From an uncultured Bacilli bacterium (lineage in GTDB: Bacteria; Bacillota_I; Bacilli_A; RF39; UBA660), in contig CAKPBJ010000002.1 of the NCBI GenBank assembly GCA_934140575.1, positions 1 to 64,000 on the forward strand: a DNA stretch of 64,000 nt, written 5' to 3'. Within the stretch, counting starts at the first letter, position 1. The number at the start of each line of letters is the position of its first letter. Both the position numbers and the translations under genes were made by a program. This document shows, one piece after another, positions 52,663-61,777 of the stretch. The notes beneath the pieces are model-generated. The model had not been told where the DNA came from. It did not search any database and saw only the letters and a list, made by a program, of their open reading frames with translations.

Positions 52663-55245
52663 TTAATTTAAGAAATCATCAATAGTCATTAATCTATCAT
52701 CAATTTCACTCAAATCAATTGTATCTTTCTTAGGAATCTTCTTCTCAACTATTTTCTCTTCTTCATTTATTTCTTCTTCAGCATTCATATTTAAACTTTC
52801 CTGTTTCTCATCTTTTCTAACTAAACTAGAAACCATAAAGGCATCATTAATTTCATGTTTAGAAATTAAACTACCAATAGAATGTCTATCAGAAATAGGT
52901 AACTCAGTAAGTTTAATTTGATTAATATCTTGATTCTTTAAACCAATATAATTCTTTGAATCTAATATAAATGTCTTAAGTATGTAATAAGGATTTGATT
53001 TAACTTCACGTATTACTTGAATACCTCTTCTTGTTCTTGTAGATAAATCAAACTCTTGTAATCTTACTCTCTTACCTGTTCCATTACTAGTAATGATTGA
53101 AATAAATTCATCATTTGTATAACTAAAGTTACATGCTGATACTAGATAATCATCTTTTAATTTCATAGCTTTTACTCCACCAGCTTTAACTCCAATTAAT
53201 GGAATTTCTTCTGTTTTAAAGCTTAATCCATATCCAGTATTTGTTGTTAGGAATACACAGTCTTTTTCTTCTTCTAATACACTTATTAATTGATCATCAT
53301 CTTTTAATTTCATACAACTAGTTGCTTTATTATATCTTTGTAATTTAAAGTCTGTTAAACTAGTTCTTTTAATCATACCATTTTTTGTAGTTAATATTAA
53401 ATTAATATTCTTTTTAAAATCATATGCAGGTATTGTACCAATAATTTCTTCTCCTGGAGAAAGTTCAATAACATTAGATACATGTTTAGGCATATCTTTC
53501 CATTTTAAATCTGGTATTAAATGTACCGGAATATGTAAATAATTTCCAAATGATGTAAATAAAAGTATTGTATCAATTGTACTCATTTCAAATAAGCCTA
53601 ATATGTAATCATTTTCTTTCATTGTTAAATCTTCAGGATTTGATGAAGTATAACTTCTAAATGATGTTCTCTTAACATAACCATCTTTAGTAACTAAAAC
53701 AACTACATCTTCCTTTGGAATCATTGCTTTTTCATCTATCTCAATCTTAGTTACTTCATCCTCTATTCTAGTACGTCTAGGATCAGCATACTCTTTCTTA
53801 ATTAATTTTAATTCAGTAACCATTACATGTCTTAATGCCTCAGGATTTTCTAGAATTTGACTCCAAATAGCTATTTTTTTCTTTAACTCTTCTATTTCAT
53901 TTTGAACATCAATAATATCTGTATTAGTTAATCTATATAATTGCATTTCTACAATATATTTAGCTTGTTCATAATTAAAATCATATTCTTTTTGTAAATT
54001 TTCAATAGAATCAGCCTTATTCTTACTAGCTCTAATAGTTCTAATAACATCATCAAGTATAGATAAAGCTCTAATTACACCTTCAAGTACATTAAGTCTA
54101 GCTTCAGCTTTATTCTTATCAAACCTTGTACGTCTAGTAACAACTTCTCTTTGATGATCAATAAAAGCATCTAGTATCTCTAAAATACCAACATACTTAG
54201 GTCTACGATTAACAATCGCAACCATATTAAAATTATAATTAGTTTGTAAATCTGTATTTTTATATAAATATTTAAGTATTAAATCAGCATTAGCTCCTTT
54301 TTTTAAGTCAATTACTAGACGAGCCATATTTTCATAGTCAGATTCATCTATAACATCATTAATACCATCAATTTTTTTATCAAGTCTAATTTCTGTAATC
54401 TTTTTAGTTAATTGATCCTTAACTACTCCATAAGGAATAGAATGAACTATTATTTGTTTATGAGATTTTACTTCAACTATTTCACAATCAGCTCTAAGGA
54501 CAACTTTACCTTTTCCACTAGTATAAGCCTTTATTAAATCTTCTTTTCCCTCAATTACTCCACCTGTTGGAAAATCAGGTCCTGGAACAATATCCATAAT
54601 AGTATCAAGTCTGCAATTTGGATTTTCTATTCTATGAATTGTCGCATCAATTACTTCACCTAAATTATGAGTAGGAATATTAGTAGCATAACCAGCAGAA
54701 ATACCTTGTGATCCATTAACCAAAAGATTAGGAAATCTAGCTGGTAAAACTGTAGGTTCTAACTCAGTATCATCAAAGTTATATGTCATTTCAACTGTAT
54801 CTTTTTGAATATCTTCAATCATTGTCTCTGCAATTTTTGAAAGTCTTGCCTCAGTATAACGCATTGCGGCAGGTCCATCACCATCAATTGAACCATTATT
54901 ACCATGAATATCAATAAAAGTTTTTCTCATCTTCCAAGGTTGAGATAAGTGAATTAAAGCATCATATATAGATGAATCACCATGTGGATGGAAATTACCC
55001 ATAATATAACCAACAGCTTTAGCACTTTTTTGATAAGGTTTATTATATGAATATCCAGCCTTGTTCATTGCATATAAAATTCTTCTTTGAACAGGTTTTA
55101 AACCATCACGAACATCCGGTAACGCACGTTCTTGAATAATTTCCTTAGAATATCTTCCAAAGCCTTCCTCCATTATCTCATCAAGACTATATTCATTAAT
55201 TTCCTTTGCTATGTTGTTTACAAAATCATCTTTCTTTCTTGCCAT
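52663..55245 (-). CDS. parC: DNA topoisomerase IV subunit A
   Basis: 860 aa. DALPDVRDGLKPVQRRI-type start (ALPDVRDGLKPVQRRILYAM), quinolone-region KSAKAVGYIMGNFHPHGDSS IYDAL, and the catalytic Tyr in AMRYTEARLS (Y130). IDIHGNNGSIDGDGPAAMRY is the ParC version; GyrA would read GNFGS. The C-terminal beta-pinwheel domain is present, but no GyrA-box (QRGGKG) is seen, which supports ParC. The acidic tail after about residue 800 is variable. Encoded 7 bp after parE, in one operon. Works as ParC2ParE2 to decatenate chromosomes. Confidence 0.95.
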   Translation of the reverse strand: MARKKDDFVNNIAKEINEYSLDEIMEEGFGRYSKEIIQERALPDVRDGLKPVQRRILYAMNKAGYSYNKPYQKSAKAVGYIMGNFHPHGDSSIYDALIHLSQPWKMRKTFIDIHGNNGSIDGDGPAAMRYTEARLSKIAETMIEDIQKDTVEMTYNFDDTELEPTVLPARFPNLLVNGSQGISAGYATNIPTHNLGEVIDATIHRIENPNCRLDTIMDIVPGPDFPTGGVIEGKEDLIKAYTSGKGKVVLRADCEIVEVKSHKQIIVHSIPYGVVKDQLTKKITEIRLDKKIDGINDVIDESDYENMARLVIDLKKGANADLILKYLYKNTDLQTNYNFNMVAIVNRRPKYVGILEILDAFIDHQREVVTRRTRFDKNKAEARLNVLEGVIRALSILDDVIRTIRASKNKADSIENLQKEYDFNYEQAKYIVEMQLYRLTNTDIIDVQNEIEELKKKIAIWSQILENPEALRHVMVTELKLIKKEYADPRRTRIEDEVTKIEIDEKAMIPKEDVVVLVTKDGYVKRTSFRSYTSSNPEDLTMKENDYILGLFEMSTIDTILLFTSFGNYLHIPVHLIPDLKWKDMPKHVSNVIELSPGEEIIGTIPAYDFKKNINLILTTKNGMIKRTSLTDFKLQRYNKATSCMKLKDDDQLISVLEEEKDCVFLTTNTGYGLSFKTEEIPLIGVKAGGVKAMKLKDDYLVSACNFSYTNDEFISIITSNGTGKRVRLQEFDLSTRTRRGIQVIREVKSNPYYILKTFILDSKNYIGLKNQDINQIKLTELPISDRHSIGSLISKHEINDAFMVSSLVRKDEKQESLNMNAEEEINEEEKIVEKKIPKKDTIDLSEIDDRLMTIDDFLN

Positions 55246-55252
55246 AATCTCA

Positions 55253-57175
55253 CTACTTTCTAAAATTATCTTCTAATGTAAAATCTACATTCTCATTAAT
55301 CCATTCCTTACGAGGAGCAACCTCATCTCCCATAAGTACATGAATTCTCTTCTCAGCCAAAGCTGCATCTGTTAAAGTAACCCTAATTAATCTTCTATTC
55401 TTTGGAGACATAGTTGTATCATACAACTCATCAGCATCCATCTCACCTAAACCTTTAAATCTTTGTAATTTATATTGTTTATTACCAAGTTCAGCACGTC
55501 TCTTCTCTAAATCTTCATTAGTCGCAATATACTCTTTTTCTCCCTTTTTACCTGTTTCAATAGAATAAAGTGGAGGTGTTGCAATATATAACATACCATG
55601 CTCAATCAAAGGTCTCATAAACTTATAAAAGAAAGTTATAAGTAATATTTGAATATGAGAACCATCAACATCAGCATCAGTCATAATAATGACTTTGCCA
55701 TAATTAGATTCTTTGTAATCAAAATTAGCACCAATACCAGCACCAATAGCATATTCAATTTGTCTAAGTTCAGCATTATTCTCAATATCTCTTTCACTAG
55801 CTTTTTCAGTATTAAGAACTTTACCACGAAGAGGAAGAATCGCTTGATGTTCACGATCTCTATAACTCTTAGCAGAACCACCAGCAGAATCACCCTCGAC
55901 TAAGAATAATTCATTGTGTTTATAGTCACGTCCTGTTGCCTTAGCTAACTTCTCAGATAATACTCTCTCTTTATTGTTTTTACTTTTAGTATTATTTCTA
56001 GCAGCTTCTCTTGCCTTCTTTGCAGCTTCCCTTGCTACCTTACTCTTTAAAGATTTATCAATTATCTCAGTAGCAATAGCTCTATTTTCTTCTAAATAAA
56101 CCCTTAAATTATCACTAGTTAATTGATCAACTATAGTTCTAGCTTGAGGAGTACCAAGTTTACCTTTAGTTTGTCCCTCAAATTGTAGTATATCTTCTGG
56201 AATCTTTAAACTTATAATCGCAGTAAGTCCCTCACGAACATCACTACCCTCAAATGCTTTTCCATTTCCTTTTATTAATCCGTTTTGCTTAGCATAATCA
56301 TTAAATACACGAGTTAAAGCAGTTTTAAAACCAACTTCATGTGTACCACCATCAATAGTCTTAACATTATTAACAAAAGAAATAATATTTTCATTATATG
56401 TATCAGTATATTGTAATGCAATATCAACTTCTATTCTATCTTTACTAGACTCAAAAGAAAAAACATTATTTAAAGTATTCTTTCCCTTATTTATATCTTC
56501 AACAAACTCTTCAAGTCCTCTTTCATAATGAAACTTAGAAGATAATTCGTCTTCTTCATCAATAACTTCTATTGTTATTCCTTTAAGTAAAAATGCTGAT
56601 TCCTGCATTCTCTCACAAATAGTAGTATAAGAAAAATTAGTAGTAGTAAATATTTCATCATCAGGCAAAAACCTAATTGTTGTACCAGTCTTATTAGTAG
56701 ACCCAATTTTTTTCAATGGTTCATCTAAATGTCCTCCATCTTTAAATGAAATAGTATATTCTTCTCTATCTCTTTTAATATTTACCTTCATCCATTTAGA
56801 TAGTGCATTAACAACACTTGCACCTACACCATGTAATCCTCCAGATACCTTATATCCATCAGTTTCAAACTTACCACCAGCATGTAGCACAGTAAAAACA
56901 ACCTCAGGAGTTGACTTTCCAGAAGCATGCATACCAGTAGGAATACCACGTCCATGATCCTCTACAGATATAGATTTATCCTTATGAATTGTAACTACAA
57001 TATGATCACCATAACCATTAATAGCCTCATCTATTGAGTTATCAACAATTTCCCATACTAAATGATGTAATCCTCTCTTATCAGTAGAACCTATATACAT
57101 ACCAGGTCTTTTTCTAACCGCATCTAATCCTTCTAATATCTTAATCGTACTTGCATCATACTTACTTGCTGCCAT
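55253..57175 (-). CDS. parE: DNA topoisomerase IV subunit B
   Basis: 640 aa. GHKL ATPase motifs: EIVDNSIDEA, DHGRGIPTGMH, GGLHGVGASVVNALS, and the switch lysine loop QTKGKLG. TOPRIM motifs: LFLVEGDSAGGSAKSYRDRE and MTDADVDGSHIQILLITFFY. The short length (640) and the ParE-type PLRGKVLNTEKASERDIENN support ParE together with the ParC neighbour. A clean promoter lies 32 bp upstream. Together with ParC it hydrolyses ATP to separate daughter chromosomes. Confidence 0.95.
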   Translation of the reverse strand: MAASKYDASTIKILEGLDAVRKRPGMYIGSTDKRGLHHLVWEIVDNSIDEAINGYGDHIVVTIHKDKSISVEDHGRGIPTGMHASGKSTPEVVFTVLHAGGKFETDGYKVSGGLHGVGASVVNALSKWMKVNIKRDREEYTISFKDGGHLDEPLKKIGSTNKTGTTIRFLPDDEIFTTTNFSYTTICERMQESAFLLKGITIEVIDEEDELSSKFHYERGLEEFVEDINKGKNTLNNVFSFESSKDRIEVDIALQYTDTYNENIISFVNNVKTIDGGTHEVGFKTALTRVFNDYAKQNGLIKGNGKAFEGSDVREGLTAIISLKIPEDILQFEGQTKGKLGTPQARTIVDQLTSDNLRVYLEENRAIATEIIDKSLKSKVAREAAKKAREAARNNTKSKNNKERVLSEKLAKATGRDYKHNELFLVEGDSAGGSAKSYRDREHQAILPLRGKVLNTEKASERDIENNAELRQIEYAIGAGIGANFDYKESNYGKVIIMTDADVDGSHIQILLITFFYKFMRPLIEHGMLYIATPPLYSIETGKKGEKEYIATNEDLEKRRAELGNKQYKLQRFKGLGEMDADELYDTTMSPKNRRLIRVTLTDAALAEKRIHVLMGDEVAPRKEWINENVDFTLEDNFRK

Positions 57176-57206
57176 ATCTTATCACTCCTAATATTTCACA
57201 TACTTT

Positions 57207-57235
57207 ATTATAACCAAAGAGTTTACATTTTTCAA
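57207..57235 (-). promoter_or_regulatory. Promoter of the parE-parC operon
   Basis: On the minus strand TTGAAA (57230-57235), 17-bp spacer, TATAAT (57207-57212), 32 bp before the parE start codon. Confidence 0.65.
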
Positions 57236-57273
57236 CGAAACTTTACCTAATTTTACATTTTTCCCTTAAATGT

Positions 57274-57303
57274 CAACAAAAAACTAAGATTATAATCTTA
57301 GTT
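57274..57303 (-). terminator. Intrinsic terminator of gltX
   Basis: A 22-bp perfect palindrome (57282-57303, arms AACTAAGAT, loop TATA) followed on the minus strand by TTTTTTG. The TAA stop (57298-57300) lies in the 5' arm. Confidence 0.85.
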
Positions 57304-58956
57304 AAATTTTTTATTATATAACTCAACTCTCTCAAGAACTCTGTCCTTTCCAAGAATTTTCATTATACTAAATAGATCTGGAGACTTTAAACGTCCTGTA
57401 ACCATAACCCTAATAGCCTCACAAATATCTCCAACATGTCCCTTATATTCTTCAGGATTTTTCTTATACTCTTTAGGACTTCCTGCATAACCCTTACTAA
57501 CAGCAAACTCCTTAACTTTATTAAACCACTCTTCATTAGTACAATCTAAATCTAAATAATTATTAACATAATCAAGAACTAAAGAAACATCATATTTTTT
57601 ATCCCCATCATACTTAGAATAATTTTCTTCAACAAACATATTATCTATCGCATAAGAAAACTCATCCTTAACATCACTATACTTAGAAATATCTTTTCTA
57701 GGTCTAGGTCCATCTTTTTCTATACTTAAGAACTTAATCATATCATCCTTATTTTCTTCTAATAACTTAGAATATTCTGTATCATAATTCTTAGCCCATT
57801 CTAAAGTTTCTAAATATACTTCTTTACCATTTTTTCTAGAAAAATATGTCTTACAAATATTATTGAACTTATCCTCATCAAAACTAGTTCCACCAATAGC
57901 CATCTTATCAAAACTAAATTCAAAATCGGCTATAGACTTATCTTGATTTTGTAAATACCACTCTTCAAAATTAGTATTCGCAATAGTTGCTAAATAAAGA
58001 TGTAATGCATCTATCGGTATACCACTTTCTTCATAATATTTTGCTCCTGCCCAAGGATCTTTTCTCTTAGATAATTTTCTAATTGTTCCAGTTTCTTTAT
58101 CCTTAATAGTAATAGGTGCAATATGAGCATACTTAACTGGACTAAATCCAAGTACTTGGAATAATTGATAATGAAGTGGAAGACTTGATACCCACTCATC
58201 TCCACGAATTACATGTGTAGTATGCATTAAATGATCATCAACTGCATGAGCAAAGTGATATGTAGGAGTACCATCTTTCTTTAACAATACTGTATCAACA
58301 TCATGCTCAGGAAATTTAATCTTTCCTTTAATACAATCAACTACTTCTATTTGATTTTTAGCATTTCCTGGACTTTTTAATCTAATAACGTATTCATCAC
58401 CATTATCTAAATGTTTCTTAACTTCTTCAAGTGATAAATCTCTATCAACTGCATAAACTCCATAAATACCTATTTTAGTTTTTAATAAAGCCTGTTCTTC
58501 CTTTATTTCGTTTTGTTCTTCTTCAGTCATAAAACAAGGATAAGCAAGACCCTTAACAATTAAATCTTTAACATAAGTTTGATAAATATCAGTTCTTTCA
58601 CTTTGTCTATAAGAACCATACTTTCCACCATATGAATATCCCTCATTTGGTATAATATTAAACCCTTTTAAAACACCTGTGATATTTTCAATACCACCTT
58701 CAACCATTCTTTTTTGATCAGTATCTTCAATTCTTAAAAAGAAAACACCATTGCTTTGTCTTGCATAAATCATATCACAAAAAGCAGAGAATAAATTTCC
58801 TAAATGAACACTACCAGTAGGACTAGGTCCATATCTAGTAACCATAGCTCCATCTACTAATTCTCTTTCTGGATACATTTCCTCATAATAACTAATATCA
58901 TGCTCTAAATTAGGAAATAAAAGTTCAGCTAATTCAATTCTTTCTTCTTTATTCAT
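57298..58956 (-). CDS. gltX: Glutamyl-tRNA synthetase
   Basis: About 552 aa from ATG at 58956 (MNKEERIELAELLFPNLEHD), preceded by AGAGGTG. The frame is open to 59025, but the promoter (58981-59009) falls in that extension. Class I signatures: RYGPSPTGSVHLGN (HIGH-like) and RKLSKRKDP (KMSKS-like), plus FLRIEDTDQKRMVEGG and THVIRGDEWVSSLPLHYQLF. The protein is longer than typical GluRS (about 480 aa) and its N-terminal about 40 residues (before VTRYGPSPTG) are extra. Whether it also charges tRNA-Gln cannot be told from the sequence. Confidence 0.92.
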   Translation of the reverse strand: MNKEERIELAELLFPNLEHDISYYEEMYPERELVDGAMVTRYGPSPTGSVHLGNLFSAFCDMIYARQSNGVFFLRIEDTDQKRMVEGGIENITGVLKGFNIIPNEGYSYGGKYGSYRQSERTDIYQTYVKDLIVKGLAYPCFMTEEEQNEIKEEQALLKTKIGIYGVYAVDRDLSLEEVKKHLDNGDEYVIRLKSPGNAKNQIEVVDCIKGKIKFPEHDVDTVLLKKDGTPTYHFAHAVDDHLMHTTHVIRGDEWVSSLPLHYQLFQVLGFSPVKYAHIAPITIKDKETGTIRKLSKRKDPWAGAKYYEESGIPIDALHLYLATIANTNFEEWYLQNQDKSIADFEFSFDKMAIGGTSFDEDKFNNICKTYFSRKNGKEVYLETLEWAKNYDTEYSKLLEENKDDMIKFLSIEKDGPRPRKDISKYSDVKDEFSYAIDNMFVEENYSKYDGDKKYDVSLVLDYVNNYLDLDCTNEEWFNKVKEFAVSKGYAGSPKEYKKNPEEYKGHVGDICEAIRVMVTGRLKSPDLFSIMKILGKDRVLERVELYNKKFN

Positions 58957-58980
58957 TTTTACACCTCTTTGACATGTTAG

Positions 58981-59009
58981 ATTATAACATACACATATTA
59001 AAAATACAA
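58981..59009 (-). promoter_or_regulatory. Promoter of gltX
   Basis: On the minus strand TTGTAT (59004-59009), 17-bp spacer ending in TGT, TATAAT (58981-58986), 24 bp before the start codon. Confidence 0.6.
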
Positions 59010-59035
59010 TTATATAAAATAGCAATGAGCTATTT

Positions 59036-59066
59036 TATAAAAAAACAGCCAACACTTTGACTGTTA
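59036..59066 (-). terminator. Terminator after tRNA-Gln
   Basis: On the minus strand AACAGTC, loop AAAGTGTT, GGCTGTT (one G-T pair), then TTTTT. It starts 11 bp after the tRNA 3' end. A second hairpin (AAAATAGC/GCTATTTT, 59017-59037) follows. Confidence 0.7.
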
Positions 59067-59076
59067 AATAACTATA

Positions 59077-59151
59077 TGGCTGCCTCAGTTAGATTCGAAC
59101 TAACGCGTAATGCGGTCAGAGCGCACTGCCTTACCACTTGGCTATGAGGCA
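59077..59151 (-). tRNA. tRNA-Gln, anticodon CTG
   Basis: 75 nt with encoded CCA. Acceptor arms TGCCTCA/TGAGGCA, D-loop AGTGGT, anticodon stem GTGCG/CGCAT around loop CTCTGAC (anticodon CTG, codon CAG), T-arm GTTAG-TTCGAAT-CTAAC, discriminator G. All stems pair, with one G-T. Confidence 0.9.
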
Positions 59152-59163
59152 ATAACCAATATA

Positions 59164-59172
59164 ATTATAACA
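59164..59172 (-). promoter_or_regulatory. Extended -10 promoter of tRNA-Gln
   Basis: On the minus strand TGTTATAAT, ending 12 bp before the first base of the tRNA. No convincing -35 seen. Confidence 0.45.
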
Positions 59173-59196
59173 TAATTTTTATAAATTACATTAAAT

Positions 59197-59943
59197 TTAT
59201 AAAGATTTTATCATTTTTTTATTCTCTTCATTTTTACACTTAACAGCAAGCATAGCTAAATAATCATTAATATTATCCAAGCAATGACCATTATTATTAT
59301 AATAAGAATAAGCTAAAAAATCAGTAACAATATTTTCAAGATATGGAAAATCTCTAGTTATATTAGTAGGTACATGATCAAAAGAACCATCATTATATTC
59401 ATTTTCATAATTAAATAACAAAATCTCTTCAAACGCAGGAAAAGTAATATGCTTAACACCTTTTTCAATTAAATACCTATCAACATCTGATATAGAATTT
59501 AAATTACCACTACGTATATTATTATTTAAATCATCAATACAATCTTCAGGCATAATAACAAAAGAATTACTACTTTTACTTAAATCATACAATAAATTCT
59601 TATAACTTGTATTTTTTCCCTTTTCCTTATCATCAGAAAAATCATGTAATCTAACAGAATAATAAGGTTTATCTTCTAAAATAGAAATACTTCTTTCTAA
59701 AAACAATAAAACACTATTTAAACCATAATAAGTTTTTTTATCAAATTCATTACTAATATTAACCACTTTATTTCTCTGATCAAGCACCTTATCTCGATTA
59801 ATTTTATATGCTTCATCACCTTTAATTAAAGCCATAATATCACCAAAAAAAGTAATATTTACTCTCTTTTCATATTCATTTAATTTTTTTTCTTCAACAC
59901 GAATTTCATCTAAAATATTTTGAAATTTCTCATTAATTGCCAT
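59197..59943 (-). CDS. Hypothetical cytosolic protein
   Basis: About 248 aa from ATG at 59943 (MAINEKFQNILDEIRVEEKK), preceded by AAAGAGGC; the frame extends to 59982 without a ribosome site. The first about 80 residues look like a coiled coil (EEKKLNEYEKRVN...KINRDKVLDQRNKVVN). The rest is mixed alpha/beta with no motif I know. No signal peptide or membrane helix. It stands alone between tRNA-Gln and the DinD-family gene. Function unknown. Confidence 0.55.
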   Translation of the reverse strand: MAINEKFQNILDEIRVEEKKLNEYEKRVNITFFGDIMALIKGDEAYKINRDKVLDQRNKVVNISNEFDKKTYYGLNSVLLFLERSISILEDKPYYSVRLHDFSDDKEKGKNTSYKNLLYDLSKSSNSFVIMPEDCIDDLNNNIRSGNLNSISDVDRYLIEKGVKHITFPAFEEILLFNYENEYNDGSFDHVPTNITRDFPYLENIVTDFLAYSYYNNNGHCLDNINDYLAMLAVKCKNEENKKMIKSL

Positions 59944-60128
59944 ATATTCAAGCCTCTTTTCTAAAGTAGAATTAGTATACAAAATACCACATAAAAAGTC
60001 AAGAAAAAGAGCCTTGCCTATTCTCCAAAAACAACTATATTTTTTATTTTATGACATGGAATAATTTTCTTATAATATTGTCATTTTATTATAATTTTTA
60101 AAATTTTAAATAAAAAACAGTAAAAGCA

Positions 60129-60986
60129 CTATATTTTAGAAACTTCTAATTCATTTATTTCTTTATATTCATAATTTAATCTATTTTGTTTAGTCACAAC
60201 AGATTCTCCTAAATTTTTTTCTATGTCATCTCTTGCTACCTTTGCAGCATGTCCACCCATTTTAGCAACTTTTTTATTTTGTTCTAAACCTTTTGGCTTA
60301 TGTTTTTCAGCGAGTCTTTTTGCAGTTTCTTCTGATAAATCAGTTAATATTATTTCAATGTTATCCATATTATCTCTTAAAGATTCTTTATGAAGACCCT
60401 TATATTGTTTATATTCTTTAGCTGTCATGCCTGACCATTCTTTATAGATTTCATTGGTTAACATAGCATATTCCCTATCATCAACAATGCCATTATCATA
60501 CCAAACATCAGTTAACTCTTTTCTATCCTGAATTCCTTTTAATCTTTTTGAAATCCATTTTTCATCATATCCTTTAGCACGATATGTATCAATTGCTCTT
60601 TGTGCTGAAAGTGAAGGATCAAACACCTCATCAATTCTTTCACCACCCAATTTTGCTAACCATTGTTTAATGGGTTCAGCATTCTTACTAGGAATAGACT
60701 CAATTATTCTAAACATACCCTCTATATCCACAACATCCGTCATACGATATTTACCATCTTGTGCTTTTAATTTCAAAGCGTGACAATTTGTCACGGTTTC
60801 ATTTCCTTCTTCTTTTAAACGTTGCTTAAGCTTTCTCCAATAGGCTTGCTTATCCTTACTTCCTGAAATAACTCCAACTAAATCAACAACACTAATAAAG
60901 TATTTTTCTTGTTCCTTATCCCATACAGTTCTTATTGTCTCATTATTAAATATTTTATTTACTAAATGCATCTTATCTTGATTCAT
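60129..60986 (-). CDS. DinD-family (BRO-N domain) protein, probably SOS-regulated
   Basis: About 285 aa from ATG at 60986 (MNQDKMHLVNKIFNNETIRT), with GGGGAGGAG ahead; a GTG at 61004 overlaps that site. The N-terminal BRO-N domain reads RTVWDKEQEKYFISVVDLVG, YWRKLKQRLKEEG and YRMTDVVDIEGMFRIIESIP. The C-terminal part is strikingly DinD-like: AQRAIDTYRAKGYDEKWISK, RLKGIQDRKELTDVWYDNGI, AMLTNEIYKEWSGMTAKEYK, HKESLRDNMDNIEIILTDLS. DinD of E. coli is damage-inducible and is reported to inhibit RecA filaments. The promoter carries a LexA-like box. BRO-N proteins also occur as phage antirepressors, but no other phage gene is near. Confidence 0.75.
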   Translation of the reverse strand: MNQDKMHLVNKIFNNETIRTVWDKEQEKYFISVVDLVGVISGSKDKQAYWRKLKQRLKEEGNETVTNCHALKLKAQDGKYRMTDVVDIEGMFRIIESIPSKNAEPIKQWLAKLGGERIDEVFDPSLSAQRAIDTYRAKGYDEKWISKRLKGIQDRKELTDVWYDNGIVDDREYAMLTNEIYKEWSGMTAKEYKQYKGLHKESLRDNMDNIEIILTDLSEETAKRLAEKHKPKGLEQNKKVAKMGGHAAKVARDDIEKNLGESVVTKQNRLNYEYKEINELEVSKI

Positions 60987-61008
60987 ATAACTCCTCCCCA
61001 CCATTTAT

Positions 61009-61037
61009 ATTATAACAAACATTTGTTTGCGTTGCAA
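61009..61037 (-). promoter_or_regulatory. Promoter with LexA-like (SOS) box upstream of the DinD-family gene
   Basis: On the minus strand TTGCAA (61032-61037), 17-bp spacer, TATAAT (61009-61014). The dyad CAAACATTTGTTTG (61016-61029) fills the spacer and matches 11 of 14 positions of the Gram-positive LexA/DinR consensus CGAACATATGTTCG. Confidence 0.55.
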
Positions 61038-61066
61038 CATCAATATAAGTTAAAAATCTTTAAAAC

Positions 61067-61107
61067 AAAATAAAAAGAATAATTACAGTTCAACCTATAA
61101 CTATTCT
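61067..61107 (-). terminator. Terminator of the VOC-protein gene
   Basis: On the minus strand AGAATAGTTA, 12-nt loop, TAATTATTCT (9 of 10 paired), then TTTTATTTTG, 40 bp after the stop codon at 61147. Confidence 0.6.
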
Positions 61108-61146
61108 CAAACATATAACTAGTTATATAGTAAAAAGAAAAAAATA

Positions 61147-61533
61147 CTAATTATTAAACCTCAATAAATATCCATCCGGGTCTTGAATTAAAAACTCCAT
61201 ATCCTTATATTCTATATCATCAACTCTATAACTATGTACTTCTAAATCTAAAAATAATTTTAAACCTTTTTTCTTCAGCCTATCATACATAGAAGACACA
61301 TCACTTACAGCCATACTAATATTAATTCCTCTACCATATGGATAGGAAACCTCTCCTGTTGCCCAAACCCCATTATTTTCTTGAATCATTATTTGATTAT
61401 CTTCTAATTGTAAAAAACAAAACCTATCTTCCACTCTTTCATACTTTACCTCAAATCCTAAAGATAAATAAAACTCCTTACTCTTAGAAATATCAGAAAC
61501 ACTAAGTTCTGGTATAAGACTATTAAACTTCAT
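61147..61533 (-). CDS. VOC-superfamily protein (bleomycin-resistance/glyoxalase fold)
   Basis: 128 aa. Two betaalphabetabetabeta modules typical of the VOC fold: LIPELSVSDISKSKEFYLSL and GFEVKYERVEDRFCFLQLED in the first, INISMAVSDVSSMYDRLKKK and MEFLIQDPDGYLLRFNN in the second. The DPDGYLLRF ending is the signature of bleomycin-binding and glyoxalase-like members. No clear His/Glu metal quartet distinguishes glyoxalase I. It may bind an antibiotic or a small metabolite. Monocistronic, between a terminator and tRNA-Met. Confidence 0.8.
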   Translation of the reverse strand: MKFNSLIPELSVSDISKSKEFYLSLGFEVKYERVEDRFCFLQLEDNQIMIQENNGVWATGEVSYPYGRGINISMAVSDVSSMYDRLKKKGLKLFLDLEVHSYRVDDIEYKDMEFLIQDPDGYLLRFNN

Positions 61534-61574
61534 ATATTATTCCTCCAACACAAATTTATTTAATTATATCATTA

Positions 61575-61605
61575 AAAACAAAAAAGAGACTTAATCAAGT
61601 CTCTT
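61575..61605 (-). terminator. Terminator after tRNA-Met
   Basis: On the minus strand AAGAGACTT, loop GATT, AAGTCTCTT, followed by TTTTGTTTTT. A perfect 9-bp stem 12 bp after the tRNA 3' end. Confidence 0.85.
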
Positions 61606-61616
61606 CAAATTACAAA

Positions 61617-61693
61617 TGGTAGCGCCGGAGAGATTCGAACTCACGACCTATCGGGTATGAACCGATTGCTCTAGCCAACTGAGCTACAGCGCC
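61617..61693 (-). tRNA. tRNA-Met (elongator-type), anticodon CAT
   Basis: 77 nt with encoded CCA. Starts GGCGCTGTAGCTCAGTTGGC, anticodon loop TTCATAC (CAT) on stem ATCGG/CCGAT, T-arm GTGAG-TTCGAAT-CTCTC with a G-T pair, ending GGCGCTACCA. Very close to Bacillus elongator tRNA-Met. A tRNA-Ile2 (lysidine-modified CAT) cannot be wholly excluded. Confidence 0.9.
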
Positions 61694-61712
61694 ATTTCCA
61701 AACTGCATATTA

Positions 61713-61741
61713 ATAATATCAAAATAAAATTCATTTGGCAA
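61713..61741 (-). promoter_or_regulatory. Promoter of tRNA-Met
   Basis: On the minus strand TTGCCA (61736-61741), 17-bp spacer, TATTAT (61713-61718), 20 bp before the tRNA 5' end. Confidence 0.6.
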
Positions 61742-61777
61742 CACTTTTTTTAAATTTTTTAAAATTAAAAATATTTA

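Noticed and set aside
52663..57175. gyrA/gyrB
   Set aside because: The HGNNGS motif, absence of a GyrA-box, and the ParE-first gene order favour topoisomerase IV.
58957..59025. Upstream extension of gltX
   Set aside because: The hydrophobic 23-residue extension covers the promoter -10 and -35; AGAGGTG precedes the inner ATG.
60129..60986. Prophage remnant, because BRO-N domains occur in phage antirepressors
   Set aside because: No integrase, structural or lysis genes nearby, and the C-terminal half matches DinD rather than phage antirepressors.
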